A stretch of DNA of 64,000 bases from Bacteroidales bacterium (GTDB lineage Bacteria > Bacteroidota > Bacteroidia > Bacteroidales > P3), in contig JAKVOZ010000006.1 in the NCBI GenBank assembly GCA_022482545.1, positions 54,117 to 118,116 on the forward strand, read 5' to 3'. The position numbers and the translations under genes are program-made. The notes beneath the pieces were generated by a model. That model was given only the letters and a program-made list of their open reading frames with translations, was not told the DNA's origin and ran no database searches. Below, piece by piece: positions 34,001-42,936 of this stretch (the stretch's first letter is position 1; the number at the start of each line of letters is the position of its first letter).

Positions 34001-36529
34001 ATGAAGAAAATAAAAATAAGATTTATAATAATTTTTCTATTACTATTTGCAAATAGTGTATTCTCACAAGCAGATAAAAAAGATTTAATAGATATAAATT
34101 ATTACTCTCCCAAAGAATATGAAGTTGGAGATATAACCGTTGTTGGTGCTGACAATTTGGATAAGCCATCAGTTATTTTATTAGCTGGTATTTCTGTTGG
34201 AGAAAAGATTTATATTCCAAGTGATAAGTTTTCAACAGCAATAGATAAGCTATGGAAACAAGGAATATTTGACAATATTCAGATAAATGTAACAAAAGTA
34301 GAAGGTAGAACAATTTACCTTGAATATAATTTAACAACAAAACCAAGATTATCTTTCTTTAAAATAGAAGGTGTAACAAGAAGTGAAGCAGATAAAGTAA
34401 AAGAAAAGATGAAAATATCAACTGGTGATGTTGTTACAGATAATTTAAAAAATAATTGCACAAATATTATTCACGATTACTTTGCCGATAAAGGCTATTT
34501 CTTAACAAAAACTGATATTATTGAGAAAAAAGATACATTAAGCAAACGAAAAGAAGTTTCTCTTATATTTAAAATAGATAAAGGCAAGAAAGTAAAGATT
34601 TCTAAGATTAATATTGATGGTAATACATATTTTTCTGACCGCAAGATTAGACGTCAAATGAAAAACACTAAGGAATATCGTTGGTGGAGAGTATGGAAAA
34701 CATCTCGTCTTGTTGATGCAGATTATCAAACAGATAAAGATTTAATTATTGAAGAATATAACAATGAAGGATATAGAGATGCAAGAATAACATTTGATAC
34801 AAGTTATCTTGAAACAGTAACAAAAAGACATTCTTATCCTTTTTGGAAAAAATATACAAAACAAAACACTGTCATAAATATGAATGTTTATGAAGGTAAG
34901 AAGTTTTATTTTAGAAACATAACATGGGTTGGAAATACAAAATATACATCAGAAGAACTTTCAAACAGACTTAGAATAAAGAAAGGTGATCCTTATAATA
35001 AAGCATTACTTCAAAAAAATATTAATTACGATCCAACAGGCAAAGATATTTCATCACTTTATCTTGATGATGGATATCTATTCTTTCATGCAATACCAAC
35101 AGAAATTAATATTGAAAATGATTCAATAGATATAGAGATGCGTATTTATGAAGGCAATCAAGCAAGAATAGGTAGAGTATCAATAGCTGGTAACACTGCA
35201 ACAAATGATTATGTTGTGATGAGAGAATTAAAAACAATGCCTGGCCAATTATTCAGTCGTGATGATGTTCTTCGTTCTGTTCGTGAAATACAACAACTTG
35301 GCTATTTCAACGCAGAAAAGATTAATCCAAAGATAGAGCCTAATCAAGAAAATGGTACAGTAGATATAGAATATCAATTAGAAGAAACTTCAAGCAGTCA
35401 ATTCAATCTTTCCGGAGGTTGGGGCGGTGGAATGGTTATTGGTAGCGCAGGAATATCATTAACTAACTTCTCGGCTCAAAAATTCTTTGACAAAAAAGCA
35501 TGGCGTCCTTTCCCAACAGGCGATGGACAAAAAATATCTTTACAATTCAATACTAATGGTACTTATTATTATTCTGGTAGTGCATCATTTACTGAACCAT
35601 GGCTTGGTGGAAAGAAACCAACATCTTTAAGTTTTGGTGTTTATTATTCTTATCAAGATGATAGTTATTATAATACTTCAAATACTCATGATTATTATTT
35701 AAGTATTTTTGGTGCTTCTGTAAATTTAGGCAAACGTTTAAATTGGCCAGATGATTATTTTACATTTTCACAAGGATTAAAATATCAATTGTATCATGTT
35801 AAGAATTACACAACATTTGTTATGCCAACAGGAAAATCAAATAATATTGCTTATACTTTCACATTAGATAGGAATTCAATAGATCAATATATTTATCCAC
35901 GTACAGGTTCTGATGTATCTGCTGATGTTATTATGACCTTCCCTTATTCGTTAGTTAATGGTAAAAATTATTCTACTATGACTCCAACAGAACAATATAA
36001 ATGGTTAGAATATTATAAAGTTAATCTTAGAGCAGCATGGTATTTTAATATTGTTGATGATTTAGTTCTTTCAACACGTTCTCGTTTTGGATTCTTAGGC
36101 AGATATAACAAGGATTTAGATTATTCTCCATTTGAAAGATATTATGTTGGTGGCGATGGATTAACCGGCTACGCATTAGATGGTAGAGAAATAGTAGCTC
36201 TTAGAGGTTATGGTAGCGGAGACCTTTCTTCTTCAAGTGGAGCAACAGTCTTTGATAAATTTACTATGGAGCTACGTTATCCTATTACTCTTAATCCTAC
36301 TGCTTCAATATTTGCATTAGCTTTTGCCGAAGGAGGAAATTCTTGGGCTAACTTTAATGGATTTGCTCCATTTAAAATGTATCGTTCAGCAGGATTTGGT
36401 ATAAGAATATTTATGCAAATGTTTGGTATGCTTGGACTTGATTGGGGTTATGGTTTTGATCCTGTAAGTGGACAAACTAAACCTTCCGGTTCTCAATGGC
36501 ATATCTCAATCAATCAATCAATAGATTAA
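34001..36529 (+). CDS. bamA: Outer membrane protein assembly factor BamA
   Basis: This 842-residue Omp85 protein has a signal peptide (to about residue 24) and about five POTRA domains over residues 40-440. Examples are EVGDITVVGADNLDKPSVIL, VKISKINIDGNTYFSDRKI, FRNITWVGNTKYTSEEL and ARIGRVSIAGNTATNDYVV. A C-terminal 16-strand barrel follows, with the conserved YYVGGDGLTGYALDGREIVA region near residues 710-730. It inserts beta-barrel proteins in the outer membrane. The two downstream genes encode its Skp/OmpH-type chaperones. Confidence 0.95.
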   Translation: MKKIKIRFIIIFLLLFANSVFSQADKKDLIDINYYSPKEYEVGDITVVGADNLDKPSVILLAGISVGEKIYIPSDKFSTAIDKLWKQGIFDNIQINVTKVEGRTIYLEYNLTTKPRLSFFKIEGVTRSEADKVKEKMKISTGDVVTDNLKNNCTNIIHDYFADKGYFLTKTDIIEKKDTLSKRKEVSLIFKIDKGKKVKISKINIDGNTYFSDRKIRRQMKNTKEYRWWRVWKTSRLVDADYQTDKDLIIEEYNNEGYRDARITFDTSYLETVTKRHSYPFWKKYTKQNTVINMNVYEGKKFYFRNITWVGNTKYTSEELSNRLRIKKGDPYNKALLQKNINYDPTGKDISSLYLDDGYLFFHAIPTEINIENDSIDIEMRIYEGNQARIGRVSIAGNTATNDYVVMRELKTMPGQLFSRDDVLRSVREIQQLGYFNAEKINPKIEPNQENGTVDIEYQLEETSSSQFNLSGGWGGGMVIGSAGISLTNFSAQKFFDKKAWRPFPTGDGQKISLQFNTNGTYYYSGSASFTEPWLGGKKPTSLSFGVYYSYQDDSYYNTSNTHDYYLSIFGASVNLGKRLNWPDDYFTFSQGLKYQLYHVKNYTTFVMPTGKSNNIAYTFTLDRNSIDQYIYPRTGSDVSADVIMTFPYSLVNGKNYSTMTPTEQYKWLEYYKVNLRAAWYFNIVDDLVLSTRSRFGFLGRYNKDLDYSPFERYYVGGDGLTGYALDGREIVALRGYGSGDLSSSSGATVFDKFTMELRYPITLNPTASIFALAFAEGGNSWANFNGFAPFKMYRSAGFGIRIFMQMFGMLGLDWGYGFDPVSGQTKPSGSQWHISINQSID

Positions 36530-36549
36530 AAATAAAAAAAATTACAATA

Positions 36550-37095
36550 ATGAAAAAGATAATAGTTTTATTGGTATTATTAAGTGGTGCATTCTTTGTT
36601 AATGCCCAAAAATTTGCTTGCGTGGATTCTCAATATATTCTTAACAATATGCCGGAATATAAGCAAGCTCAAAAAGAACTTGATGATGTTTCATTACAAT
36701 GGCAAAAAGAAGTTGAAACGAAGCTTTCTAATGTTGATAAATTGTATAAATCATATCAAACAGAGGCTGTCCTTTTGCCAGAAGAGTTGAAGAAAAAGAA
36801 AGAAAATGAGATTATTTCTGCTGAGAAAGAAGCAAAAAATCTTCAAAAGCAACGTTTTGGTAATGATGGTGATTTAGCAAAAAAACGTTCTGAACTTATA
36901 AAACCAATACAAGAAAAAATTTATTCTGCAATAGAAAAGATAGCACAAGAAAAAGGTTATGCAACTATTTTTGATAAAGCAAGCGGAACAACTATACTTT
37001 ATATTAACGACAAAAATGATATAAGTGATTTGGTTCTTGCAGAGTTAGGATATAAAGTAAATAGTAATAATTCAACAAAAAACACAAAGAGATAA
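36550..37095 (+). CDS. OmpH/Skp-family periplasmic chaperone, first copy
   Basis: The protein has 181 residues with a signal peptide (MKKIIVLLVLLSGAFFVNAQ). The mature part starts FACVDSQYILNNMPEYKQAQ, followed by a long coiled coil (KELDDVSLQWQKEVETKLSN) and the C-terminal segment PIQEKIYSAIEKIAQEKGYA, then the ILYIND strand. This is the OmpH/Skp layout, a chaperone for unfolded outer-membrane proteins. The ATG at 36550 starts the signal peptide; an upstream in-frame start would overlap the end of bamA. Confidence 0.9.
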   Translation: MKKIIVLLVLLSGAFFVNAQKFACVDSQYILNNMPEYKQAQKELDDVSLQWQKEVETKLSNVDKLYKSYQTEAVLLPEELKKKKENEIISAEKEAKNLQKQRFGNDGDLAKKRSELIKPIQEKIYSAIEKIAQEKGYATIFDKASGTTILYINDKNDISDLVLAELGYKVNSNNSTKNTKR

Positions 37096-37153
37096 TATTA
37101 TTTTGTATCTTTGCAAACTAATAAATCAAGAAAATAAAAAAAAGAAATAATAG

Positions 37154-37672
37154 ATGAAAAAAAGAGCAATCCAAGTATTAGCGTTAGCAATAATGTTTAG
37201 TCTAACGAGTTCAGTATTCGCACAAAAAGCAGTAAAATTAGGTCATTTCAATTCTTCTGAATTAATAAAAAGAATGCCAGAAAGTGATTCTGCACAAGCA
37301 ACTTTAAAAGCTTATGTTGAAGATATTCAAAAAGAATTAGAAGGAATGCAAAAAGAATATCAACGTCTTGTTGATGATTATCAAGCAAAAGAATCTCAAT
37401 TATCTGAATTATTAAAAGCTAATAAACAACAAGAAATAAAAGATGTTTCTAATCGTTACCAAGCTTTTCAAGAAAAATCTCAAAATGATATTCAAACAAA
37501 ACAAACAGAATTAATGCAAAAGATTTTTGATAAGATAAGAGGAGTTGTTGAACAAGTTGCAAAAGATAATCATTATGATTACGTATTTGAAAGCAATGGA
37601 ATTCTTTGGTATTCAAATGACAGTGATGATATAACACCACTTATTGAGAAGAAATTAAAGCTAAAAAAATAA
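37154..37672 (+). CDS. OmpH/Skp-family periplasmic chaperone, second copy
   Basis: The protein has 172 residues with a signal peptide (MKKRAIQVLALAIMFSLTSS, cleavage near FAQ). The body is a coiled coil (KELEGMQKEYQRLVDDYQAK) ending QVAKDNHYDYVFESNGILWY. It is paralogous to the preceding chaperone in length and pattern. The 58-base gap contains a weak TATCTTTG promoter element at 37106-37113. Two tandem ompH genes after bamA are common in the phylum. Confidence 0.9.
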   Translation: MKKRAIQVLALAIMFSLTSSVFAQKAVKLGHFNSSELIKRMPESDSAQATLKAYVEDIQKELEGMQKEYQRLVDDYQAKESQLSELLKANKQQEIKDVSNRYQAFQEKSQNDIQTKQTELMQKIFDKIRGVVEQVAKDNHYDYVFESNGILWYSNDSDDITPLIEKKLKLKK

Positions 37673-37689
37673 AAAATAACGAATAAAAG

Positions 37690-37720
37690 TTTGCTATAAT
37701 AAAAAAAGTTTGTAATTTTG
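37690..37720 (+). promoter_or_regulatory. Promoter of tRNA-Leu (UAG)
   Basis: TTTG (37690-37693), 19 nt, TAATTTTG (37713-37720), 12 bases before the tRNA 5' end. Confidence 0.65.
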
Positions 37721-37732
37721 CAATCTCAATTA

Positions 37733-37814
37733 GCGGATGTGGCGTAATTGGTAGCCGTGCTAGACTTAGGATCTAGTGCCGTGAGGCGTATGGGTTCGAG
37801 TCCCTTCATCCGCA
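37733..37814 (+). tRNA. tRNA-Leu (anticodon UAG)
   Basis: An 82-nt class II tRNA: acceptor GCGGATG/CATCCGC with discriminator A, D-arm GGCGTAATTGGTAGCCG, anticodon arm CTAGACTTAGGATCTAG reading UAG, a variable arm TGCCGTGAGGCG and T-arm GGGTTCGAGTCCC. CCA is not encoded. Confidence 0.96.
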
Positions 37815-37815
37815 C

Positions 37816-37857
37816 AAAACACTTAAAGATACAATTTATCCTTTAAGTGTTTTTTTA
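37816..37857 (+). terminator. Terminator after tRNA-Leu (UAG)
   Basis: A perfect 13 bp inverted repeat, AAAACACTTAAAG (37816-37828) and CTTTAAGTGTTTT (37841-37853), ends in a run of seven T residues. Confidence 0.88.
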
Positions 37858-37918
37858 TACCTAAATATTAGTTCATTTTTACACTAAAAAAATGTAATAA
37901 AATGATTCTTCATTCTGT

Positions 37919-38005
37919 CAAAATAGAATAAAGAGATAAAAAAATAGTTCTTTAATCCGCTAAAATAGAATAAAGAACCATTTAAATAGAATAAGGAACT
38001 ATTTC
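37919..38005. repeat. Three AAATAGAATAA motifs with hairpin potential
   Basis: AAATAGAATAA occurs at about 37921, 37963 and 37984, each followed by AGAR or GGAA. AAATAGTTC (about 37942) and GAACTATTT (about 37996) are inverted to each other and enclose the last two copies. It lies between the tRNA terminator and the end of folB (-). Confidence 0.6.
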
Positions 38006-38011
38006 TATTAA

Positions 38012-38380
38012 TTACAAAACATCTACTCTATCATCTTCAATCGTTATAGACACACCTCCTATCTGACCGCCAAGTGGTGGATTAAGTTTAGTAACCTTTA
38101 CTTTTATACCTTCTACTTGTGGAAAAGACACCTTAATGCTTTCAATTATTCTCCTTGCAACTGCTTCCAAAAGATGTGAAGGTTGTTTCATCTGTTTTTT
38201 TACCACTTGATAAACTGCCGAATAATCAACAGTATCTTCTACATTGTCGCTTTGTTCTGCCTTATCGGTACTACATTTCAAATACAAATCCACTTTAAAA
38301 TTTGTACCTATTGTTGCCTCTTCTTTAAAACAGCCATGATAACTGTAAAAAGACATATTTTCTATTGCTATTATACTCAT
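38012..38380 (-). CDS. folB: Dihydroneopterin aldolase
   Basis: The protein has 122 residues and starts MSIIAIENMSFYSYHGCFKE, with the Tyr and Glu of the FolB active site (YHGCFKEE) and a C-terminal LNPPLGGQIGGVSITIE containing the conserved Lys/Pro region. It converts dihydroneopterin to hydroxymethyl-dihydropterin in folate synthesis. The ATG at 38380 gives the conserved N-terminus; the frame continues upstream to 38407 but without family similarity. Confidence 0.93.
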   Translation of the reverse strand: MSIIAIENMSFYSYHGCFKEEATIGTNFKVDLYLKCSTDKAEQSDNVEDTVDYSAVYQVVKKQMKQPSHLLEAVARRIIESIKVSFPQVEGIKVKVTKLNPPLGGQIGGVSITIEDDRVDVL

Positions 38381-38486
38381 AATTTTTGTTTTCTTTATTT
38401 TGCTCATACTCTTTCTTGATTCTATTTAACTAAAAACGAAGAAAGAATAAATTAGTTTTTTAATTCAATTTTCTAAGTTTATTGCT

Positions 38487-39455
38487 TTATAATTTGTTAA
38501 TTAATCCTGCAATCAAATTACTATCTTCCATTAAAGTAAATGAAAAACATTTTTTGCCAATATCTTTAAGTGATGCACCTATTGTATATAATTCTTCATT
38601 GTCTATAACAAGATATCTATCATGAACGGTAGTTGTATGATGAAGTTCTATTGTTGGATATTGTTTATTAAAGCGAGAAATATCTGTCTTTGTAATATTG
38701 GCACTTGGATATGTATATAACTTAACCAAAACATCTTTTTCTTTTTTTGAAAGCATATCCAAAACCTCATTATTAACATATCCATCAATCACAACTAATT
38801 CTTTCTTCGCCTTTTTTATAAGACGGATAATAAAACTATAAGAATCATATATCTGACCATTGAAAAATATACCTTGAACCTTTTGATTATCTTTTTGAAG
38901 ACTATCAAAGATTTTCTCAAAATTAATATCTGCTTCTAATTGTTTCTTCTCTATCTTATCCAATCGTTGAAATACAAGATGATTATCTGCTATATATTTC
39001 CTCATAACCACAAAAGCATTCATAATCTTTATACTTATTTGAATTGCAACATTACTTCTTAACACACCTGAAAGCATTGCCACACCTTGTTCTGTGAAAA
39101 CATAAGGTAAATATCTCTTATTTAATATGGTTTCAAAGGTAACAATTTGTGACCTTTGATTTTCTTCAATAAGTTGTTGATTATTTGTAATTTGATGTAA
39201 ATATTGTTTTTTTGAAGTAACTATTTGCAACCTTAATTCTTCAAATTCTTCTTTTGTAAGTCTAAAACGAAATTCTTCTGGAAACCTTTCTATGTTTCTT
39301 TTCACTGCTTGATTAAAAACTTTCGTTTCTATTTGATACATAAACGCCAAATCGCTATCTATCATCACTTGTTTGCCACGTATAGTATAGATTTTATTTT
39401 CTATATTTGGCATAACAACATTTGCTATCATAGTATCTTTATTGTTTTCTTTCAT
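38487..39455 (-). CDS. ORF6N-domain protein with PLD-like C-terminal domain
   Basis: The protein has 322 residues. The N-terminal part (residues 20-110) is an ORF6N domain: IYTIRGKQVMIDSDLAFMYQ, TKVFNQAVKRNIERFPEEFR, FRLTKEEFEELRLQ and the phrase FTEQGVAMLSGVLRS. It is followed by NAFVVMRKYI and a coiled coil. The C-terminal part (about 195-322) reads FFNGQIYDSYSFIIRLIKKA and HHTTTVHDRYLVIDNEELYT, IGASLKDIGKKCFSF. This resembles a phospholipase-D-like fold with one His-x-(K/R) type site (HDR). ORF6N is common in phage antirepressors, but many Bacteroidota carry this fusion in the chromosome. Function is unknown; DNA or nucleic-acid related action is inferred. Confidence 0.82.
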   Translation of the reverse strand: MKENNKDTMIANVVMPNIENKIYTIRGKQVMIDSDLAFMYQIETKVFNQAVKRNIERFPEEFRFRLTKEEFEELRLQIVTSKKQYLHQITNNQQLIEENQRSQIVTFETILNKRYLPYVFTEQGVAMLSGVLRSNVAIQISIKIMNAFVVMRKYIADNHLVFQRLDKIEKKQLEADINFEKIFDSLQKDNQKVQGIFFNGQIYDSYSFIIRLIKKAKKELVVIDGYVNNEVLDMLSKKEKDVLVKLYTYPSANITKTDISRFNKQYPTIELHHTTTVHDRYLVIDNEELYTIGASLKDIGKKCFSFTLMEDSNLIAGLINKL

Positions 39456-39509
39456 AAGTATTTATAAAAGTTTTTAATTGGATTTTTGTTTTCTTTATTT
39501 TGCAAAAAT

Positions 39510-39564
39510 AAAACAAAGAAATAATTTACTAACTCTTTGTTTTAATAAATTATTTCTTCGTTTT
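39510..39564 (-). terminator. 19 bp hairpin downstream of pheS
   Basis: Arms 39510-39528 and 39546-39564 pair over 19 bases with one wobble, with a 17-nt loop CTAACTCTTTGTTTTAA. The same loop and size occur in the hairpin at 8825-8879. It is probably the pheS terminator (-) and a member of a small repeat family. Confidence 0.6.
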
Positions 39565-39585
39565 ATTTCAAGCACTTAATAATGC

Positions 39586-40620
39586 TTATATTGTTGAAGA
39601 GAATTGATTAAGAAATCTTATATCATTCTCAAAATATTGACGCAAATCCTTTACATCATATTTAAGCATTGCTATTCTTTCTATGCCCATACCAAAAGCA
39701 AAACCAGAATAAACACTACTATCTATGCCAGAAGCCTCCAATACATTAGGATCAACCATTCCACAACCAAGAATCTCTAACCAACCTGTGCCTTTGCATA
39801 TATTACAACCTTTACCTCCGCAGATATTACAAGATATATCCATTTCTGCACTCGGTTCTGTAAATGGAAAATATGAAGGACGAAGACGTATCTCTGTCTT
39901 TTCACCAAACATCTCCCTAACAAAATACAAAAGACTCTGTTTTAAATCAGCAAAAGACACTCCTTTATCAATATAAAGCCCTTCTACTTGATGAAAAATA
40001 CAATGAGCACGAGCAGATATTGCTTCATTACGAAAAACTCTTCCTGGTGCTATTATTCTTATTGGTGGTTTCTGTCTTTCCATTGTGCGCACTTGAACTG
40101 ATGAAGTATGAGTACGAAGAAGTATATTATTGTTATCTGCACGATTTTCCACAAAGAAAGTATCTTGCATATCACGTGCAGGGTGTTCTGGTGGGAAGTT
40201 TAGAGCAGAAAACACATGCCAATCATCTTCTATCTCTGGTCCTTCAACAACAGTATAACCTATCTTAGAAAAAATATCTATTATTTCTTTTCTAACTGTT
40301 GTTAATGGATGAATGCTACCAAGAGAACAAAGATTAGCCGGCTTTGTTAAATCATCTATATCTTGTATTTTATCTTCTTTATCTTCTATCTTTTGTTTTA
40401 ACTCTTCTATCTTGCTTTGAATACTTGTCTTTAATTCATTCAAAAGAGAACCAACTTCTTTTTTATCTTCGTTTGGCACTCCTTTAAACTCTGAAAACAA
40501 ATCATTCAATACACCTTTCTTTCCAAGATATTCTATTCTTAGGTCTTCTATCTCTTTTTTTGTTGTAGCATTTAGTTGCTTAATCTTTTCTATATGTTGT
40601 TTTATATTATCTCTTATCAT
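39586..40620 (-). CDS. pheS: Phenylalanine-tRNA ligase alpha subunit
   Basis: This 344-residue class II synthetase subunit has an N-terminal coiled coil (to about residue 100), motif 2 region [20 protein letters not shown] near 195-215, a cysteine pair region [18 protein letters not shown], and motif 3 [16 protein letters not shown] near 310-325. It charges tRNA-Phe with PheT, which is not in the window. The [17 protein letters not shown] segment is found in many Bacteroidota and Firmicutes PheS proteins and may bind zinc. It follows the cyclophilin gene by 10 bases. Confidence 0.96.
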   Translation of the reverse strand: MIRDNIKQHIEKIKQLNATTKKEIEDLRIEYLGKKGVLNDLFSEFKGVPNEDKKEVGSLLNELKTSIQSKIEELKQKIEDKEDKIQDIDDLTKPANLCSLGSIHPLTTVRKEIIDIFSKIGYTVVEGPEIEDDWHVFSALNFPPEHPARDMQDTFFVENRADNNNILLRTHTSSVQVRTMERQKPPIRIIAPGRVFRNEAISARAHCIFHQVEGLYIDKGVSFADLKQSLLYFVREMFGEKTEIRLRPSYFPFTEPSAEMDISCNICGGKGCNICKGTGWLEILGCGMVDPNVLEASGIDSSVYSGFAFGMGIERIAMLKYDVKDLRQYFENDIRFLNQFSSTI

Positions 40621-40630
40621 AATCTATTTC

Positions 40631-41344
40631 TTATTTTTCTACTATTTTTATTGTCATTCTAATATCTTCTACCGGACGGTCATTTCTATCTTTCTTTACA
40701 GAAGCAATCTTGTCTATAACATCTAAACCTTCAACAACTTGTCCAAAGACTGTATATTGATAATCAAGGAAAGGAACGCCTCCAACAGTTGTATATGCTT
40801 GTCTTTGAATAGAATTAAAACTTGTACCCATTCTTTGTTCAAGATTAGTTAATTCTTCATTAGTATAAACCTTACCTTGTGCGATGTAAAATTGAGAGCC
40901 AGAAGATGCTCTTTGTGGATTTACCTCATCACCAGTACGTGCTGCTGCCAGAGCACCTTTTTTATGAATAAGGTCTTGATTAAATTCTGCTGGTATTGTA
41001 TAAGAAGGACCACCATTACCAAGCATTTGTCCTTTCTTAGCATGCTTTGAATCTGGATCTCCTCCTTGAATCATAAATCCATCAATAACTCTGTGAAAAA
41101 GTGTGCTATCAAAATATCCTTCTTTTACTAATTTTATGAAATTATCTCTATGTTGTGGTGTTTCATTATAGAGAATGGCTTTCATATCACCATAGTTTGT
41201 ACTAATTATTACCATAGTTTGTTTTTGTTTTACTTTGTTTTGATTTTCATTGTTGTTGCTTGTTCCGTCTGTTGTTTTCTTTGAACAAGATGCTACTAAA
41301 ATTCCTAAAAATAGAAATAAAATTAAAATTTTTTTTGTGCTCAT
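40631..41344 (-). CDS. Cyclophilin-type peptidyl-prolyl isomerase lipoprotein
   Basis: The protein has 237 residues with a lipoprotein signal (LFLFLGILVASCSKK, lipobox Cys20). The cyclophilin domain covers about residues 40-237: FIKLVKEGYFDSTLFHRVID, GFMIQGGDPDSKHAKKGQ, AARTGDEVNPQRASSGSQFYIA and VFGQVVEGLDVIDKI. The catalytic Arg (FHRV) is present. It should assist folding in the periplasm or at the outer membrane. An insertion of about 30 residues (YTNEELTNLEQRMGTSFNSI) is common in Bacteroidota. Confidence 0.93.
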   Translation of the reverse strand: MSTKKILILFLFLGILVASCSKKTTDGTSNNNENQNKVKQKQTMVIISTNYGDMKAILYNETPQHRDNFIKLVKEGYFDSTLFHRVIDGFMIQGGDPDSKHAKKGQMLGNGGPSYTIPAEFNQDLIHKKGALAAARTGDEVNPQRASSGSQFYIAQGKVYTNEELTNLEQRMGTSFNSIQRQAYTTVGGVPFLDYQYTVFGQVVEGLDVIDKIASVKKDRNDRPVEDIRMTIKIVEK

Positions 41345-41415
41345 AGTTTTTTTTATTAGATTTGCAAACTGAATTTAAATTAAAATAAAACGCAATATTA
41401 CAAAAAAAAATTATT

Positions 41416-41769
41416 ATGAAGACCAAGATATTAAAAATTTTTTCAGCATTTTTATTTATATGCTTAATCCTTCCTTGTTTTAGTTCATGTTCTGACGACT
41501 TAAATGGCTGTGGTCTAACGGTCGTTGTTAAAGATGCCAAAACAGGAGAAAGAATACCAGGAGCAACAATAAGTATTTCAAAAGATGCTGGAAGTATTAA
41601 AAGAGATGGCGTTTCAGATAAGAATGGTGAAGCATACTTTTTCTTTGAGAATGAAGCAATATTTGATGTTAATGTATCTTATGGCGTAGCTCCTAACATA
41701 AGAAAAGGCACTTCTACTATAAGATTAAAATATAATGAAGTTGTAACGAGCGATGTTTTAGTTCAATAA
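41416..41769 (+). CDS. Small lipoprotein with carboxypeptidase-regulatory-like domain
   Basis: The protein has 117 residues with a lipoprotein signal (LFICLILPCFSSCSDD, lipobox FSSC). The mature part CGLTVVVKDAKTGERIPGAT, ISISKDAGSIKRDGVSDKNG, EAYFFFENEAIFDVNVSY is a single beta-sandwich of the carboxypeptidase-regulatory or Big_1-like type. Such domains sit at the cell surface or periplasm, but the partner is unknown. The gene is alone and divergent from the cyclophilin gene. Confidence 0.75.
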   Translation: MKTKILKIFSAFLFICLILPCFSSCSDDLNGCGLTVVVKDAKTGERIPGATISISKDAGSIKRDGVSDKNGEAYFFFENEAIFDVNVSYGVAPNIRKGTSTIRLKYNEVVTSDVLVQ

Positions 41770-41781
41770 TTTGATATTGCT

Positions 41782-42393
41782 TTACTTTATTGCCTTAAAA
41801 CTAAAACCTTTCTTACTATAATACTCTAATAGTTTCTCCAAAGCATAAAACATATTTTTTCGTGCTTTGATACTATCGTGGAATAATATTATATCTCCAC
41901 TTTTAAGTTTAGAAACATTGTCCCAACATTGCTCCTTACTCATATTTCTTCTATAATCAAAACTTATCTTACTCCAAAGAATAAAACGAAAACCTTGTTG
42001 TCTTAACTTATTTACTTGATGAATCCAAAGCCTTCCATAAGGCGGACGAAAAAGATTTGAATCAATAACCTCTTTCGCTTGTATTATATCATTATAATAA
42101 TGTTTGTTTGTATGAGTCATTCCTCCCAAATGATGAAAAGTATGATTGCCAACTCTATGTCCTCTTTTCAATATATCCAAAAACACTTCCCTATGCTTTC
42201 TTACATTATCCCCAACGCAGAAAAATGTTGCCTTTGCATTATATCTTTCAAGCATATTTAATACTTGCGGAGTTACCTCAGGAATAGGTCCATCATCAAA
42301 TGTAAGATAAAGATTCTTGTCCTTGTCTTTTATCCTAAATTCAAAAAGATGAAACAATATTGTATCTACTATTGTTGGTATTCTAAGATTCAT
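41782..42393 (-). CDS. Polysaccharide deacetylase family protein (NodB-type)
   Basis: The protein has 203 residues with the NodB homology region: LTFDDGPIPEVTPQVLNML with the catalytic base and metal Asp, GHRVGNHTFHHLGGMTHT with the metal-binding His pair, FRPPYGRLW, and SGDIILFHDS near the end. It lacks a clear signal peptide. The enzyme removes N-acetyl groups from sugars such as GlcNAc in peptidoglycan or other glycans. It overlaps recX by four bases (ATGA, 42390-42393). Confidence 0.9.
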   Translation of the reverse strand: MNLRIPTIVDTILFHLFEFRIKDKDKNLYLTFDDGPIPEVTPQVLNMLERYNAKATFFCVGDNVRKHREVFLDILKRGHRVGNHTFHHLGGMTHTNKHYYNDIIQAKEVIDSNLFRPPYGRLWIHQVNKLRQQGFRFILWSKISFDYRRNMSKEQCWDNVSKLKSGDIILFHDSIKARKNMFYALEKLLEYYSKKGFSFKAIK

Positions 42394-42863
42394 AAGCCTT
42401 TTTCTGATAAAACATTATTTATTATTTCGTTTTCAAAACCATGCGAAACCAAATATTGATAAACTTTTTGTCTTTTCTCATAAGAATTTGTTGTATGAAT
42501 GGTTTTAAGTTTTTTTTCTGCCAAAAGACTAACAACTTCCTTATATCTTTGTTCATCAACCAAAGAAATTGCTTTATCAATGCAGGTCTTGGAAATATTC
42601 TTCAAAGATAACATATATATTATCTTTGTTTTTCCCCAATAGTTTTGATTTATCTTGCTTCTAACATAAAGATTTGAATATCTTTGTTCTGAAAGAAAAT
42701 TCTTCGTTATCATTTCTACTACAACATAATCTGCATCTGATGAAGAAAGTCCATAATACATAAGTTTGTCTTTAACATCTTTTTGACATCTTTCTTCTTT
42801 GGCACAATATCCCATAGCATATTCTATCCCTTGACTAATGGTATAAAGTTTTTTTTCTTTCAT
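42390..42863 (-). CDS. recX: Regulatory protein RecX
   Basis: This 157-residue protein is rich in Lys and helices with the three-helix repeats of RecX: GIEYAMGYCAKEERCQKDVK, LSSSDADYVVVEMITKNFLS, EQRYSNLYVRSKINQNYWGK and the C-terminal KVYQYLVSHGFENEIINNVL. RecX limits RecA filament growth. In many genomes recX is next to recA; here recA is 33 kb away and recX is coupled to a polysaccharide deacetylase gene instead. Confidence 0.88.
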   Translation of the reverse strand: MKEKKLYTISQGIEYAMGYCAKEERCQKDVKDKLMYYGLSSSDADYVVVEMITKNFLSEQRYSNLYVRSKINQNYWGKTKIIYMLSLKNISKTCIDKAISLVDEQRYKEVVSLLAEKKLKTIHTTNSYEKRQKVYQYLVSHGFENEIINNVLSEKGL

Positions 42864-42936
42864 TTGAATAAAAAAATTTGTTGCAAAGTTAAACTTTTTT
42901 ATTCATTCTTCCGTTATAAACAAAATAAAAATATAA

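Noticed and set aside
38487..39455. The ORF6N gene as evidence of a prophage
   Set aside because: No integrase, capsid, tail or lysis gene is near, and flanking genes (folB, pheS) are housekeeping. The domain is common in Bacteroidota chromosomes.
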